Source: Leucogyrophana mollusca (taxonomy: Eukaryota > Basidiomycota > Agaricomycetes > Boletales). Taken from it: a DNA stretch of 64,000 nucleotides. The translations under genes and the position numbers were made by a program. The stretch is taken from the NCBI GenBank assembly GCA_021014945.1, contig MU266410.1:44997-108996 (forward strand), written 5' to 3'. Shown here one piece after another: positions 43,497-59,870 of this stretch (positions within the stretch are counted from its first letter, which is position 1; each line of letters begins with the position of its first letter). The notes beneath the pieces are model-generated. The model was not told the origin of the DNA. It searched no databases and worked only from the letters and a program-made list of their open reading frames with translations.

Positions 43497-46400
43497 CTAC
43501 AGCTGCATGATGAGTTGCTTTATACCAGACATCCAAAGTCCGATGTCGTCTGTCTGCGAACCCCGAGTGAGCAGATCAACGTGAATAGACAGTGCAGCTT
43601 CTCGATTGTGAGCTTCGATGGCTGGAGGACAACTATTAGTATCCTGTGGGCCTTAAGGGGATCAGAGAAAATACCTCGCGTCAAGACGACCAGCTGGTCG
43701 ACTACTGGCTTCGACAATGTTTCGCAGTTAAGTGCATCGAATAGTGGGTTGATCCGGCGCTCCAGATCGCCAACCAAGCGCTGTTGTTGTGGCTGTACAG
43801 GATAAGACATGTTAACCTTACATGTGAAAGTGTTAGCACGACGTACGGGGGTGGTTTGCTTCAACCGGATTAGCTGCTCGGTGATGATATTGTAGATGGG
43901 CACGGCGGACTCTGGGATATGACTCCGGTCACCCACAGCTAAAGAGGAAAGGAAGCGTTAGGTGAAGCAGGGAAGAAATATCAAGAGAACAGCTCACGAT
44001 ATTTAGGAGGTGGAGGTCCCCTTTGGACGCGGGACGGAGGCGGCGCACTGGGACCTCCAGGCGGTCCTTGTGGGGGAGGTGGGAGACCAGCAAGAGGGTG
44101 CTGTACCGGAGCGGGAACCCGTCCTTGAGGAGGCCCAAGAGGCGCGCCTGGATGAGACTGAGTCGGCGGAGGAGCATATGGTCCCTGTGGAGGTGGTGCA
44201 GCGGCCTGTCCTGGGGGCGGGGTGGCACGGGCATAAGGCACCGGAGGACCACGAGGAGGGCCAGGAGGCGGGGTTCCGCGAGCATACGGTCCAGGTGGGG
44301 GGTTCAGTGGAGTAGACTGCATAGAGGGCGACCCGTATTGCGTCGGCTGTGGAGGAGCTTGATGCTGAGGTGGAGATATCATTCTCGCAGGAGGCTGCAT
44401 GCCTTGCTGATGGTTAGGTGGACCGGACGGAGGTCTGGCTTGAGGTGGTGGAGGGTGCATACGCTGTCCTTGCGGAGGTGGTGGGGGACGGTTTTGAACG
44501 CTGCCCGGTCGAGGCGGAGGGAGGGACACAACCTGAGAGTGTCCCATGTATGGTGAGCCAGGACCGGGAGGCGAGAGAATCCCAGGGGACGGAGCCGAAT
44601 TCGAGAAAGGTGCCATGATAGGGGCGGGCTTATTTGGGTTCTGGGAGATGGGCGTACGCCGTTCGGTCGCGACAATCGGCGCATCATTCCACCCTCCATT
44701 CTCCTGCCGCTTCGGTGGCGGAGCGGGGGGGAAAGTACGAGAGGGAGGATGCAGCGGTGCCGGGCCGGGACCTGGGCCGATAAGAGGGGGCTTGACCAGC
44801 GTTTGTGTAGGCGTATAGACGTTGGTGGGGGGAGTATAGCTCGACATTGGATCATGCTGATACTGAGGCTGCGATGGCTGTTGTGGAGTATACGAATTAG
44901 GCTGCACGGGGACGCTAACTGAGGCTTGCCCGTAGTTCGTGTACGGATAGCCAGGACGACCCGTGGTCGGGAGTATGGGCACAGACGCAACTGGCGGAAT
45001 GCGGCTCGTGCTCGCGCCTGCGGTGAAAACTGGCGCAGGTTTGGAAACCCCAGCAGCCACGAGGAGACGCTCTCTACCGGCACCAACATCGAGCGCAGAC
45101 CCAGCATAATCGGCTGGTGTCAATTTCAAGAATGCCACGGCCTCCTGGACGAGGCCTTGAGCAGCGAGGAGATCTGCGTACTCGAAATAGCGGTCGTACA
45201 ACGCAGCCAATTTGTACGTCTTGGCACCGGCATCTTCCCCTGGAGTCTGAGTGAGGTCCCCGTCGAGGTACTTGATGGCGCTACGGAAGACGGTGACCTT
45301 CTCGATGAACGTCTGCAGGGCGTGGGCGTGAGCGGTATACCGAGACCCATTAGACTGATCTTCATCCTGCACCAGACCAGTCTCCTCCTCTGCGAGCTCG
45401 TCAATCCAGATATTCAACAACCTCTCCAAACGTCCAGCTGCAAGATATGTCAAGGTAGCGGTTTTCCTCAGCTCCAACGCTTTCGCCGCAGCGTCAGGAG
45501 AATCCGAAACCTTTGCCAAGCTGCTCTGGAACTCCAACCGGCTCCCAAGTTGCTCAGTGAGATTTGCGTAGTCATCCTGGCTTGCAAAAGTGCACAACAC
45601 GACGAAGATTTCTTGCCATTCCTGAAGGTCTGCATTTTGTACGATGTCGGCGAGGTCGTTGGTTACAATGGACTGGAATAAGCGAAGGTAAGGGTGGGAG
45701 GTCGTGCGTCGCTCGAAGTAAGCTTTCTGGGTGCGTTGCAAAAGATCGTCGCCTCCTTTGATGGCGAGCAAGATAGCGTCAGCGAATCGCTCGACCGACA
45801 AGCATAGCGAGACCGCAGACTCGAAGTCGCCTAAGACAAGAGCCTTCGTGACCAGTCGATCCGTCTCCGTTTCGTCAACAGGATAAATCCTAAAATTGTT
45901 ACTCTTCAGGCTCTCCGAAGCGATAGATGAAGGCCCAGAGCCAATCGTAGCGGCAACGGAGGAATCCAGTCCATAGTTGTGGTGTGGAACCAAGACATCC
46001 TGCTCGCTACTGGCTATGCCCATGGTGCTAAAGAAATCCGCAGCGGCGTCCATTTGCGGTGTGCCGATAACATCATTGTCGCCGAATAAGCTGGGTGCGG
46101 TGGTGGTCGACTCGCCGTCTGCAAGCTGAGTGCCGCCGGTAGCGTCGGACGTGGCACTGGCGCTCACTTCTGATGGTGTTTTCTCCACTCCAGTGGCCGA
46201 AAGGCGGTCCTCGCGCTCGCCTTCGCTGCCTACAGGTGACGCGACACGTTCGGGTTCAGCAAAAGAGACGACAGGTTCATGGGGCTTGGCCTCAACACCG
46301 TCTTCGTCGACACTGTAACTGAGAGCAGACGATTGACGCTCTGCCGATGACTCCTTCAGCTTCGCGATCGCCGCTTCAACACGCGACGCGACCTCCTCTT

Positions 46401-48223
46401 TAGAGTATCCCAGCAACGTAACCAATTCGTCCCGCGAGTTTGCTCTAAAGAGGCTCAGGAGGGCTCTCCAACTCTCGACACCCTCGCCGCCTTTCACATT
46501 GATCTCTTCACTTCTGTCTTCAGCGAAGACGTTAAGCGAGTTCCCATCAACAGCAGCCTGCAGCTTCTTCACGCGATCCACGATGTCGGTCTCGGCAACT
46601 ACTTTGCGCAGGTGTACAACGCTACTCTGGTTCTTGCCTTGCGCAGAAGGAAGGTTCGACACGGATACAAGCTGGCCGCCAAACCCGAAGGAGCTCGATA
46701 CTGGGCGACGTAGCCATTTGGGAGGCTGTTTCAGTGAGAGTGTCGTCTGCGCAGTACGCGAATAACCAGGAACGTCGAAAACATCACCACCGTCTGCTTT
46801 TGGGGTTGGAGGAACGGCCGCGGCGTCATTGGTTGATTGGATGGAATGAATTCCGACTGTGCCATCAAAGAATGCTGTGGCGAGAAGATCAGGGTTACGG
46901 GGACACCATTCGACTTGGAATGCCCAGTTATCGGCGGATGGAAGCTAAAACTGGTATCAGCGTGTAAAAAGACAATGATGGTGGCCTCCGCACCTCGCCA
47001 ATGATCTCCGAGGTTTGCGGGTTCCAACAGAGCGCTCTGTTATCCTTGCCACAAGATAACAATAGATCTGCATCTTGCTTACACCAGGAGAGGGATAGGA
47101 CTCCCTTTTCATGCCCAGTAAGAATCTGTGGCATACGTGAGCAGCTAGTCTATGGTGGTGCGTTGGCTCCGTACCTTCTCGGGCGCACGTGCATTACGAA
47201 GGTCCCAGACCATGATAACTGGAGACATGTCGTCCTCCGAGGCAGTGACAAGTCGCGTGGCCTACAGAAAAACGGTTAGCGACAACGGTTCAGGGTCCCG
47301 TACGACTACCCACATTATCAGGGTGCCATGCAATGGCGCTCATGCCGCGACGGCCACCAACCGCCATTCCACTCCCAACTCCACTTTGACCAGCCAATGT
47401 CCCAGCCCCCCCGCCATAAGCTAGAGCAACGACTTCTCGCTTCCCTCGTAAATCCCATACGACAGTGTAACCCGTACTACTTGCGCCCGCAAGGACGTAT
47501 TGTACCTGTTGGTTCCATGCGACGGACGTTATCTCATCCAACTTGGTGCTACGCGTTCCGGGGGTTGGCGAATATGGTTTACTGGGGTCATTCAGGTCCC
47601 AGATGTATACCTAAGCCACGCGCGTCAATGCTGTCTTAAACACTCGATTGCGGAGTAATAACCGACCTCGCCATTGACGGCACCAGAAGACAAGAGATTG
47701 GTCTGGATAGGATTGAAATCCAGTCCGCGGACAGGTCCAGTATGACTGGTGTTTCGCAAGATCAGAGATTCGGATGCCCTGCAGTGACGTCTGAGCAACG
47801 AGGTGAGTAGTTTGTGTCATAGGGCGCACCCAGCGTTGGCCAGAATTTGAGAGGGATCCCAAAGAGCGAGCTCGCCGTTTTCCATCCCAGCTGCAATCAC
47901 TCCGCGAGTCCGGCTCTTGTAGGCCTGTCCCCAGGCAAGACGATTGAACCTGCGAGGTGGTCGCGTTCAGAATAGCTCAGATCATTGGCATAATTGACTC
48001 ACCGAGAACTGTCTGTAACCACGCCCTTGGGTCCGGATAGACCGTTGCCTCCGAGATCATACTCATTCTTGTCCATAAAGTCTGGTGCCCATATTTCGAG
48101 CTGACTTTCGTTGGAAAAAGATTCATCGAGCGCGCCAGCAACTGAGCCCGTCGCAATGAGCGGCAATGAGGGCGTCGGCGACCACGCGAAGGTGGACGTC
48201 CTGTGGATTTCTTTTAGTTTCAT
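43497..48223 (-). CDS. SEC31: COPII coat outer-shell protein Sec31
   Basis: Starts [20 protein letters not shown] at 48223. The N-terminal WD40 domain is spread over several short exons ([85 protein letters not shown]). An 893-codon exon from 46662 holds the ACE1 helical domain ([60 protein letters not shown]) and a Pro/Gln-rich linker (about 45000-44000). The C-terminal SRA1-like helix bundle is [76 protein letters not shown], with the stop at 43497. Sec13-Sec31 builds the cage of ER-to-Golgi vesicles. Three C-terminal introns were placed by frame; one has donor GTACGT and branch-like GCTAAC. Confidence 0.95.
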
Positions 48224-49688
48224 CTTATGGCGGGTTCTTGAGAAGAACGATGCAGTCAAGCTTTCCGACGTGTCGTGTCCACCCACGACCTGCCCTGAAG
48301 TTGAACCAGTTCAAGTCACCACCGATCCAGAACCGGACCAGTTAATTCAGACTTCCCTTTTCTCAACAATCAACTACCATCCTGAACCCACCAATGTGCA
48401 TCGATTAGTCCAAATTTTTGCTTTAATTCTGCGCCTATTCTTCGTATGCGCTGACTTTGGTTGAGTGCACTGACATCAACCTCAGTGAGCATGACCGAGC
48501 GGACGCCAGTAAATGATCAGTAGTGCTCTTCTGCGCCCGGAAATTCTTCCTCCGGATATCATTGAGTGGGCGTGTCTCGTCTCTACGCTCCTGAATCCAC
48601 TGCTATCGGCTTCGCCACCGGCGTCTTCATCATTCAGATCAATAACAACTCACGTCGATTCGCTGCAATTCATCTGCCACCTCCAAGCCTCAAGGAATCC
48701 TGGAGGGATCGAGCGACGGCTGGCATCTAGACGAGGGTACCTACCCTGTTGCTTCCCCCACCAACGATATACAGTGCCGTTCGCAGCCAACGAACGTGTG
48801 GTTCAAGGTGGTTCTACATTGACGTTCCCTCGATTGGAATGAAATGAGGCCGCGAATGATGGGCAGGTCGCTCGACTCCCTCGTTGCGTCTCTGAGCGGC
48901 GTACTTGGTCGATCATGGCGTTACAGAGCCAGAGGTCACGCCGAATCAGGTGATATCGCTCGTCATGGAGTCAATTTCAGACTTGGGCTGCTCGAAAACC
49001 TCTGAGATTGCTCGGTCGATCGCGAGGAGATGCTGAGCAACGACATTTCTCCGAGTATGTTCGTTCTACACTGCCAACCTTCTGACAGCAAGCTTCGCGA
49101 TAACACCTCTTCACCGCCAGATGCGGGACTTCTGTTCCAAGGGCTCCAAGGCGATACCTTCGACGATTTGGAGCTTTGAGACCTGTAATGTTCTTAGTTG
49201 CACTTCCTTGCCTTTTCGGGCGTTTGGGGATAACCGTGTCTTCCTCAACACGTTGTACAACACAAGTTCTTTAATTGCTGGTTTTTTACGCTGGTGTTGG
49301 AACGGAACATGATTTGTTCGCCAGCCGCAAGCGCTGGTACATCCAGGCTTTGCCTCCACGCCTGTTTTTGCTTGACGGCAGGGCGCCAAAAGTCTAGGGG
49401 CCCTATCATGGTCGCATCTCGAAGCCCTCCATGCCAGCCGGCTACTGCCTCGTGAGTTACCCCACGGTCCTTCACCCGCAAAAACACTCAAGTTTGCCAA
49501 TTACCTGTGAATCGTGGTTTTCGTCCCTGGGACACTCGAATCTCATTTGTTCGCGTAGGCATCAAACGCATGTATTGCAGCCTGTTTTACTCGTGTACTG
49601 GGCGTGACGCTCACGCTATGCCAATTGAACATCCCTTCGACTTATAAGTGGGAGGTCCTCACTCCACCAAGAGGCTGAGCGGCTCGCA
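48224..49688. other. Divergent intergenic region
   Basis: 1.46 kb between SEC31 and the unknown gene at 49689. Open frames at 48513-48842 (plus) and 49111-49500 (minus) show no domain or splice support and are not called. Confidence 0.45.
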
Positions 49689-51379
49689 ATGTTTACCTCG
49701 TCGTTTAACCCTTCCACTCGTCCTCCGTCGCGGAATGACCGTGGCGGTGGTACCTCCAAAGTATGTCACGTGTTTTCCTCTGCATCCGTCTCGCCGTACT
49801 GAACCCAAGTTCCGCGCAGAACTATGTATTACCGGTTCCACAGGGCTTCTCTGTCCGGGTCTTCAAAGGACCGACGTTGTCGTCACGTCCATATCCAGCC
49901 AAGGTTGACCTTGACTACCGACCCATGTCGAGGGCAGATTCCCTCTCCAGGCAGTCGGCTCATGTCTCACGGCAGGACACCACGAGGAAGCTAATCAAGG
50001 CCGCACCAGAGGAGCTTTCCTTCTCGTCCAATGTCGATCGCCGATCATACGACAAGCCGGCGGGCACGTCTGGCCGGTACACCATCCACCCCGGCACAGT
50101 CGCTGACACCTTTATCTATGAACGCTCGTTCGCTTCCAAATCTGACCTGTACTTGCCCTCGGACATGACGAGTGACGACTCGGAGTCTATCTTCTCTGTG
50201 TCAACACAGGTTTCTGGATCTTCAAGCAGCAGTAGCACGAGCACGGAGACGCCTCAAAGCACTGCTCTTCTCCAAATCAGAACAGAGTCACCCGTCTCTG
50301 ACCGTTCATGTTCGCCACCAGCCTATGCCCAACGTGCTTCCACATACCCTCCTATGCGTTCTTATTCACCGCCTTCCTCCGATATGGCTCCTCCCTCCAG
50401 ACCACATTCAGCCGGCACTAATCGAGGAGAATATGTCCCATATGCTTCCCGTCCTCTCCCCACACCACCCGTGAGCACCAGGCTCCGGAAAGACAGCATA
50501 TCACTTGCTAGCGAACGTGTTATGCAGCCCAGTGATGTCCGCCCACGCCTGACATCAGTCAGGCTTGGAGACCGGCCTTATGAGCACGTTCCTGGTCAAC
50601 ACGCCGCACCATTTCCCTCAGCGCCTGCGCAGCGGAGCACAGAGGATCGGGGGTACACAGCACCTCGAGGGACCCATCCATCCACTGCGCAGGACGCTTC
50701 GAACGCACACACAGCTCCTGCACAAATCTCGCGGTCGACGTCTCTTAAGAGAAACGGCTCCTATGGTGTGCCTCCTCCCCCAGGTCTTGATATCGTTTCG
50801 TCCGCACAACGGGAATATCCACCAATGCAAATGACGATGAGTCCTGACGACTTTTATGAGGACGACACCCCACATCGTGCCCCGCCTGTCGTTCCTCACC
50901 GGAGGAATTCTGATGGCGACCAGCCTCACATTATGCCTCCCATGCCTGTGCGTTCCAATACCGCACCTCCCGCACGGTCAGTGCGATGGAACGATAATTT
51001 AATATGTCCGTCTCCGATACTTCCCTGCCAACGTCGAAAGGGGTTTTTCAACCGTCGAGGGTCCGTACTTTTCTTTCTTCTTCTTCCCGCCGCCTACCAC
51101 AAGGCTGACCTCTTTTGCTGTAGTGATCAGCTTTGGACAAACGCTGGAGCGTATAAGCCACCGGCGCCCGGACAAGATTATCCGTTGGATCTGGACGATT
51201 ACCCAGAGCCAGGGGAAGGGTGGCAGAACGAAGATGGGGTGCGCATCGACCTCAACCATCGACGAATTCCAAAACTGCCTCTACGGCCAGCGCTTAAGCC
51301 CACGAACTATAATTACCTTGAACATATCAACATTGCAGGCCTCATCACGTCTTCTCCAGCTTCAGTCGAATCGGACTAA
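49689..51379 (+). CDS. Uncharacterised Ser/Pro-rich protein
   Basis: Three exons: 49689-49760 (MFTSSFNPSTRPPSRNDRGG), about 49821-51059, and 51124-51379. The first intron is GTATGT...GCGCAG and the second 64 nt. The protein is about 520 residues, rich in Ser, Pro and Thr, with a short folded-looking C-terminus (DQLWTNAGAYKPPAPGQDYP, LDLDDYPEPGEGWQNEDGVR, IDLNHRRIPKLPLRPALKPT). An internal motif RSNTAPPARSVRWNDNLICP resembles phosphorylated basic-proline motifs. I recognise no domain. The absence of signal peptide or membrane segments suggests a cytosolic or nuclear disordered protein. Low-complexity serine runs lie around 50210-50260. Confidence 0.6.
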
Positions 51380-51571
51380 ATACTGTCCCTCTTTGCATAT
51401 TTATGCGCTGAGAATTCGTATGACTTGCTTACTCCGTTGTTGTGTATTGTCGACCTTAGCAGTTCAATTCTGCAGCATCGTTTTCGTCTTCTCTCCTTCG
51501 TCAGGATCTGGTATCCTTCCGTAGCTGTTGTGTTAATTAGATATAGGGATGCATGTTGTATTACTAGTAGG

Positions 51572-54955
<3,384 letters not shown>

Positions 54956-55948
54956 GATGTTCTGAAGTATTGCGAGGACAATCGATCGATAGGTCGATAA
55001 GTAGCTATGATGGCACGCGACGCGTCTGTTTACCCTGGTTGTGACAGAACATGGCAAACTAATTTGGGCGCTTCGACCTCCCACGGCATCTCCCAGTCTC
55101 AGTCTCCCACTGCTCCCTGCACCGTTCAAAATTCGATCGAATTTTTAACTTCTTACCTCTTCAAATCATCTGAGATGAACGGCTGCTACTGACGCAGTGC
55201 CATGGATAACGAGATGTTTCTTTTCAAAAAGTTGGTTGATACTTTGCGATTTCCCAGTTGCCTGCAGATTTCGTGCAGCGTTTCCTATTCTAACTCTTCG
55301 AACCTTTCGTGCTGGCGCCGGCGGGGGACCGCGACCACGCTTTAAGGGTGAAACTGACTGTCATTTCTATCCAACACGTTCTTTACGCTAAGCAGTTACA
55401 CTGACGTGTTATCCCAATATCAGCCCGAGTTCAATGGAAACGTTTGGCACCCGCCCGCGATCGGAGGGAGTGACCGGTTGAAGAGTGCTTATTTGGGACA
55501 TCAAGATTCGCCTCGATACAGGCAATCCCGAGTTCCTGATTGTGTAGTCTTGAGACCACTCGAGTCATATGCCCATTATCCAGTATATGGGGTTTGACGC
55601 TGAGGAACGGCCCACTTGAAATTGCGTCTCCCTTCACCCAGGGAATTTGCTTGTGCTGCCATTGAATATCATAAGTATAGCAAGGAAAGGCGAGGCATCC
55701 ATCGAAATCTTTTAGGTTCACTATGGTAGGGTCTGCATGTCTCTTTTACACCTCTTTCTTCGCTGATGACGCCCTGGGGCACCTAACTGCTCAGAGTCAG
55801 CATTTTTAGTAAGCGAGCCGTGGGTCAAGACGTTCGATCGCGCCATCCTCACCGAACTCATCCTCCATCCTGCTTACACACGTGCTCAAATTCGACACTA
55901 TAAGTGCCCTGTCGATAACAATATACATCCCATCTTCTCACAATCACT
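54956..55948. other. Divergent intergenic region
   Basis: Between RecQ and GST1. No supportable gene; frames at 55197-55597 lack features. Confidence 0.45.
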
Positions 55949-56883
55949 ATGGCCCACAATACTGAACAGCTCACTCTCTACACTGCCAAGGTATACTTCT
56001 CATTTACTTCTTAGCACATCCTGATCTGACCCCGCGTCTTTCAGATCTGTCCATATGCCCATAGGGTGTGCCATTCGGCGACTGGAGACCCGTATTGATG
56101 CTGATCTGACATTTAGGTTGAGATAGCGCTGGCTGAAGCTAAAGCCAGCTTCAAATCCTATCAAATCGACCTCCAGAACAAGCCGGAATGGTACGCGCCG
56201 CAAGTTAACCCCGCCAGCAAGGCAAGTCCGCGTCATTCCGACGGTACGACCTTTAATCAATAGCGATCACCAAACAGGTTCCAGCAGTGGCCTATGGCGG
56301 ACCTGATGTCCCCCCTGAAACACCCTCACCAAAGTCCACCAAAATCGCTGAGTCCCTCGTACTCGTCGAGTTCGTCGCAGACCTGTACCCCGAATCCGGT
56401 CTTCTCCCTAAAGATCCCGTTCTCCGCGCCAAGGCTCGCTTCTTCATCGAGGTCGTCTCCTCGAAGTTCTCTCCCTCTTACGTCGGCTTCGTGCTCCGCG
56501 GAGAGTCTTACGACAATGTGCTGAAGGGCGTAGAAGCCATTCAAGAATTGCTTCCCGAGTCGGGCAAGTACGCTATTGGGGACGAGTTCACTATCGCAGA
56601 CGCCGCGTTCACTCCATTCTTTGCGAGGCTGAAGATCGCCGCCGAAAACGAGTTTGGGAAGTACGAATTGGGGTCTGGCCGAAAACTGCTCGATGCACTC
56701 GAGAGTCCCAAGTACGCCAAGTTCAATGCCTACGCCGGCAGGCTGCTTGAGAGGCCAAGCGTCAAGGCTACGTTGGATGAGGTCGGATCTGGTGTCAACA
56801 TACTTATTCTGCGCCACTGACGACGCTTTGCGATGCAGGATTCCATCAGGTCTACATATGGCGTAAGGTTTGCCCGGACTTGA
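55949..56883 (+). CDS. Glutathione transferase 1 with intact Cys active site
   Basis: Exons 55949-55990 (MAHNTEQLTLYTAK), 56045-56065 (21 nt: ICPYAHR), 56117-56221 (VEIALAEAKASFKSYQIDLQ, NKPEWYAPQVNPASK) and 56278 onwards. The thioredoxin-fold half has the catalytic Cys in CPYAHR and the cis-Pro in VPAVAYGG. The helical half reads SLVLVEFVADLYPESGLLPK, LLPESGKYAIGDEFTIADAA (the D of the N-capping box) and LLERPSVKATLDE. Cys active sites belong to omega-like/thiol-transferase GSTs, which reduce glutathionyl conjugates. The third intron starts GCAAGT (GC-AG). The end is uncertain: read-through stops at 56820; a last exon after the GATGCAG acceptor would give DSIRSTYGVRFART, stop 56881-56883. 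First of four tandem copies. Confidence 0.9.
56222..56277 (+). other. GC-AG intron in GST1
   Basis: The exon ends AAG and is followed by GCAAGTCC, a 56-nt intron ending AAACAG. The reading frame NPASK-VPAVAYGG and the matching intron in the three other copies (which start GTGAGT, GTCAGT and GTGAGT) fix the site. GC donors with the AAG/GCAAGT consensus are the known minor class of U2 introns. Confidence 0.85.
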
Positions 56884-58142
56884 GTCGAAAACACAAGTCG
56901 ACATGTCAGGGACAAATTCTCACTAAGCAAAACAATCTGTACCACCAACAATGTACTCGCAATTCAATCGATTATGTCCTTTTGGTCTGGAATTAGCGTC
57001 AACGGGAAACACAACCTCAAATCGTGAAGCGTGGCCCACATCGATCTTCCAAGCTATGGGCTCCCGCGACAACACAGCTTGTTATCGAGGTGACAGTTGA
57101 CACCCGCGAGATGCGTACTTCCGCAACGCAACACCGTTATAGGTACGCCGCTACATCACGCCTCAACCACCCAGTAACAAACTGATACAGAAGGCTTATA
57201 TAGTATCCTTGGTGAATGCTTAAGCCATGAACAACAGGCACCATACGATGGGACTAGCAAGGTTTTTCGGTCAGCTTTTAAGCGGGGATGATGGCTTTCA
57301 GCCAATGCCAATGACGCCGCACGTTAGACATCACCGCCCAGAAGCCACAAAGATTGGTTAGTCGCTGCCGCGGTGGATTCTACGGCCGGAAGGGAACAGA
57401 TGAGCTACATCGCTACCCTCCTGACTGACATACTTAGACCCACGAGTTCAGCGGCGAGAGGCTTTGAGGTGGGAAATTCAGCGATGATGTAGGCGAACGG
57501 CCGTGGGAGCGAGTATCGAGAGCAAGACGACTGCTCAGCGAGGTGAGCTCACTACACCTTTTCTGCTTGTCCAGTCAACGAAGCTCAGTAGAATGCATGG
57601 TAACGATGTAAACAGGAGTCTTCCTGGACAATAACCAATGCTCCGCTACAACGAGGGGGCAAAGCCACAGAAGTATTCCACGAAGGATTATCTACAACTG
57701 GTTTCGACTTACTTGTTAATATGCAGCTGAACACTGTCGCTTGACACGGGGCTCAGTCAGCAATTGGCTTATTCATCACGGCATAAACGACCTGCTTACT
57801 ATGTCGATTTTTCATCGGAACCCTTGATCGCTGACGAATGCATGGCACCGGCAAACGATCTAGCTGTGCCGCTTTCGCTCCGCATGAAGTCAGTCAGCTG
57901 GCGAGCAAATCGAGATAGCTTGCGTGTATGTGTTGCTCACCTGAGCCCTGATTTCGTTGATGGGGATATTTTCCTGCCAACAGAACGCGGTCCGCACGTA
58001 CTTCTCTGGGCTGTAGCAATCTTGATTACACACTCAATCAAGCTTATGCCATCCAGAGGTGGTAACCGGAGCCCTATAAGAGGCACTAGAAATATGCAGG
58101 ACTCCACTCAAAAATCACAAGATCAATCGAGAGTAGAGTACC
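56884..58142. other. Intergenic between GST1 and GST2
   Basis: Contains the GST2 promoter. The open frame at 57764-58192 overlaps the GST2 start and is not supported. Confidence 0.45.
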
Positions 58143-59084
58143 ATGTCCAGCACACCCCAACAGCTGACCTTATACCGCTTCCAAGTGTGTAACGCGTGTT
58201 TTCTAGTTTGAGGGTGGTACTCACATCTATGTACTTAGCCATCGCCCTACAGCCACAAGGTATGGTTTTCACTGGCTGTCGCCCCGCTGTCTCTAAATCA
58301 CCGCCTTGCATATAGGTCGAGCTGGCTCTGGTTGAGGCGAAAGCGACATACAAAGTATGCGACGTCGATCTGTTCAATAAGCCGGAGTGGTTCGCCGCAA
58401 AGGTCAACCCTGCAGGCAAAGTGAGTCCCGCAAGCCCCAGGCCAAGGTTGAAAGCACTGATGCCAACTCTTCAAGGTCCCCGCAATTACATACGGCGGGC
58501 CGGAAGTCTCCCCTGATGATCCATCCCCACTTTCCGAAAAAATAGCCGAATCTGCGGTAATCCTTGAGTTTATCGCGGACATCTACCCCGACTCTGGTCT
58601 CCTTCCAAAGGATCCTGTCCTTCGTGCTAAAGTCCGATTCTTCGTGGACACGGTCGCCACCAAACTTCTCCCTCCCTTTTTTGCTTTCTCGAGGGGGCTC
58701 GAGTCCTACGAGAACTTCTTGAAAGGGGTCGAGGCGATACAAGACTTGCTGCCAGAGACAGGTGATTTCGCCGTCGGAGATACGTACACAATCGCAGATG
58801 CTACGATTGTGCCGTTTGTCGTGAGACTGAAGATCACATACGAAAAGGACCTGGGAAAGTTTGCTCCTGGCGAGGGTCGCAAGCTTGGTGAAGAGCTCCA
58901 CGGGGCAAAGTACGCGAAGCTTATGCGCTACACGCGTACGATGTTGGAAAGACCGAGCACGAAAGCGACTTATGATGAGGTGAGCTCGCATCCAGATTTC
59001 TTCATTTCGACGGGTCGGCTTACGAAACTTTAGGAACATGTGACTTCAGTCTTCAGGAAGGTCTACGCTCAGCCGCCGAAATGA
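58143..59084 (+). CDS. Glutathione transferase 2, active-site Cys replaced by Ser
   Basis: Exons 58143-58184 (MSSTPQQLTLYRFQ), 58239-58259 (21 nt: PSPYSHK), 58316-58420 (VELALVEAKATYKVCDVDLF, NKPEWFAAKVNPAGK), 58476-58979, and a probable last exon giving VYAQPPK with a stop at 59082-59084. Without the last intron the stop is at 59031-59033. Compared with GST1, CPYAHR has become SPYSHK. The cis-Pro motif VPAITYGG and the helical half (ESAVILEFIADIYPDSGLLP, LLPETGDFAVGDTYTIADAT, TMLERPSTKATYDE) are complete. Ser can activate glutathione in other GST classes, so this copy may have switched from thiol transfer to conjugation, which is inference. All frames open: probably functional. Confidence 0.9.
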
Positions 59085-59870
59085 GGTTATTCGTTGTTGT
59101 ATTGGCTTGTATTTGTCGAAGTTGTACACGATTACGAAAAGCACCTTGTTCACACTAAAACACCTACGCTCGCATGATAGAGTCAACAGAGTGTTGCTCT
59201 CGCATCCGTTCTTCGCCACAACACCTCATTCCACGGGTACGCCTCCCTCTCGTCCAGCAACTCACCTTCACCCTAGCTCATATAGTACCTGGAATGCCTT
59301 CCGTGTCCTGCCAGAATAGAAATTTTCTGCAAGTGGGCCCCAAGCTGATGGATGTCGGTGGCGGACAAAGTCAACAAGGAAATCCTGAGTCATCAGTGTC
59401 AAAACGCCATTGAACCGCACTTGCAGCGGGATCCCTCGCAACCAGCCTCCTTGAGTAAGGTCGCGAGGTAATCGTACCTTGCGATTGGGGAGGAACAGGG
59501 AATTCCGCTGTCGAGGCTACCGTAGGTGTGAAGGCGCAAGCGACGAGTCAGTACTGGGATGGAATATCTTCATGATGATTACACTTGGTTTCGTGGGGGG
59601 TCGAGGGGACGCGATGCTGCGCAATGTGAACACTCAGGAGAACCGTAAGTGTGGGTAGGAACTTATCACGGGATGCCCCCCGTCTGAACCTCCTCCCGCA
59701 GAAGTATCATTGCCAACATGCGGCTTCGGCAACACCCGAAAGAAGTCATATACCGAGGACATATGGCAGCCTGTGGAGGGCTGCGGCCAAGGAGACAAGG
59801 AATCCTTATAAGAATCTCAGGCAGGCTGCAGGGCATCATCTCCCGCAAGGTCGGTCGGAACTGGAACACC
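59085..59870. other. Intergenic between GST2 and the GST3 pseudogene
   Basis: No gene seen; frames at 59107-59413 and 59666-59986 have no features. Confidence 0.45.

Noticed and set aside
43812..43840. 29-nt GTAAG..ACAG pair in the SEC31 C-terminal part
   Set aside because: Too short for an intron; the longer GTACGT donor with the same acceptor restores TPPQQQRLV exactly.
44379..45107. 242-codon minus-strand open frame
   Set aside because: Alternate frame of the SEC31 proline-rich linker; the SEC31 frame is clearly the coding one.
48513..48842. 109-codon plus-strand open frame upstream of SEC31
   Set aside because: No domain, no signal peptide, no splice sites; more likely promoter sequence.
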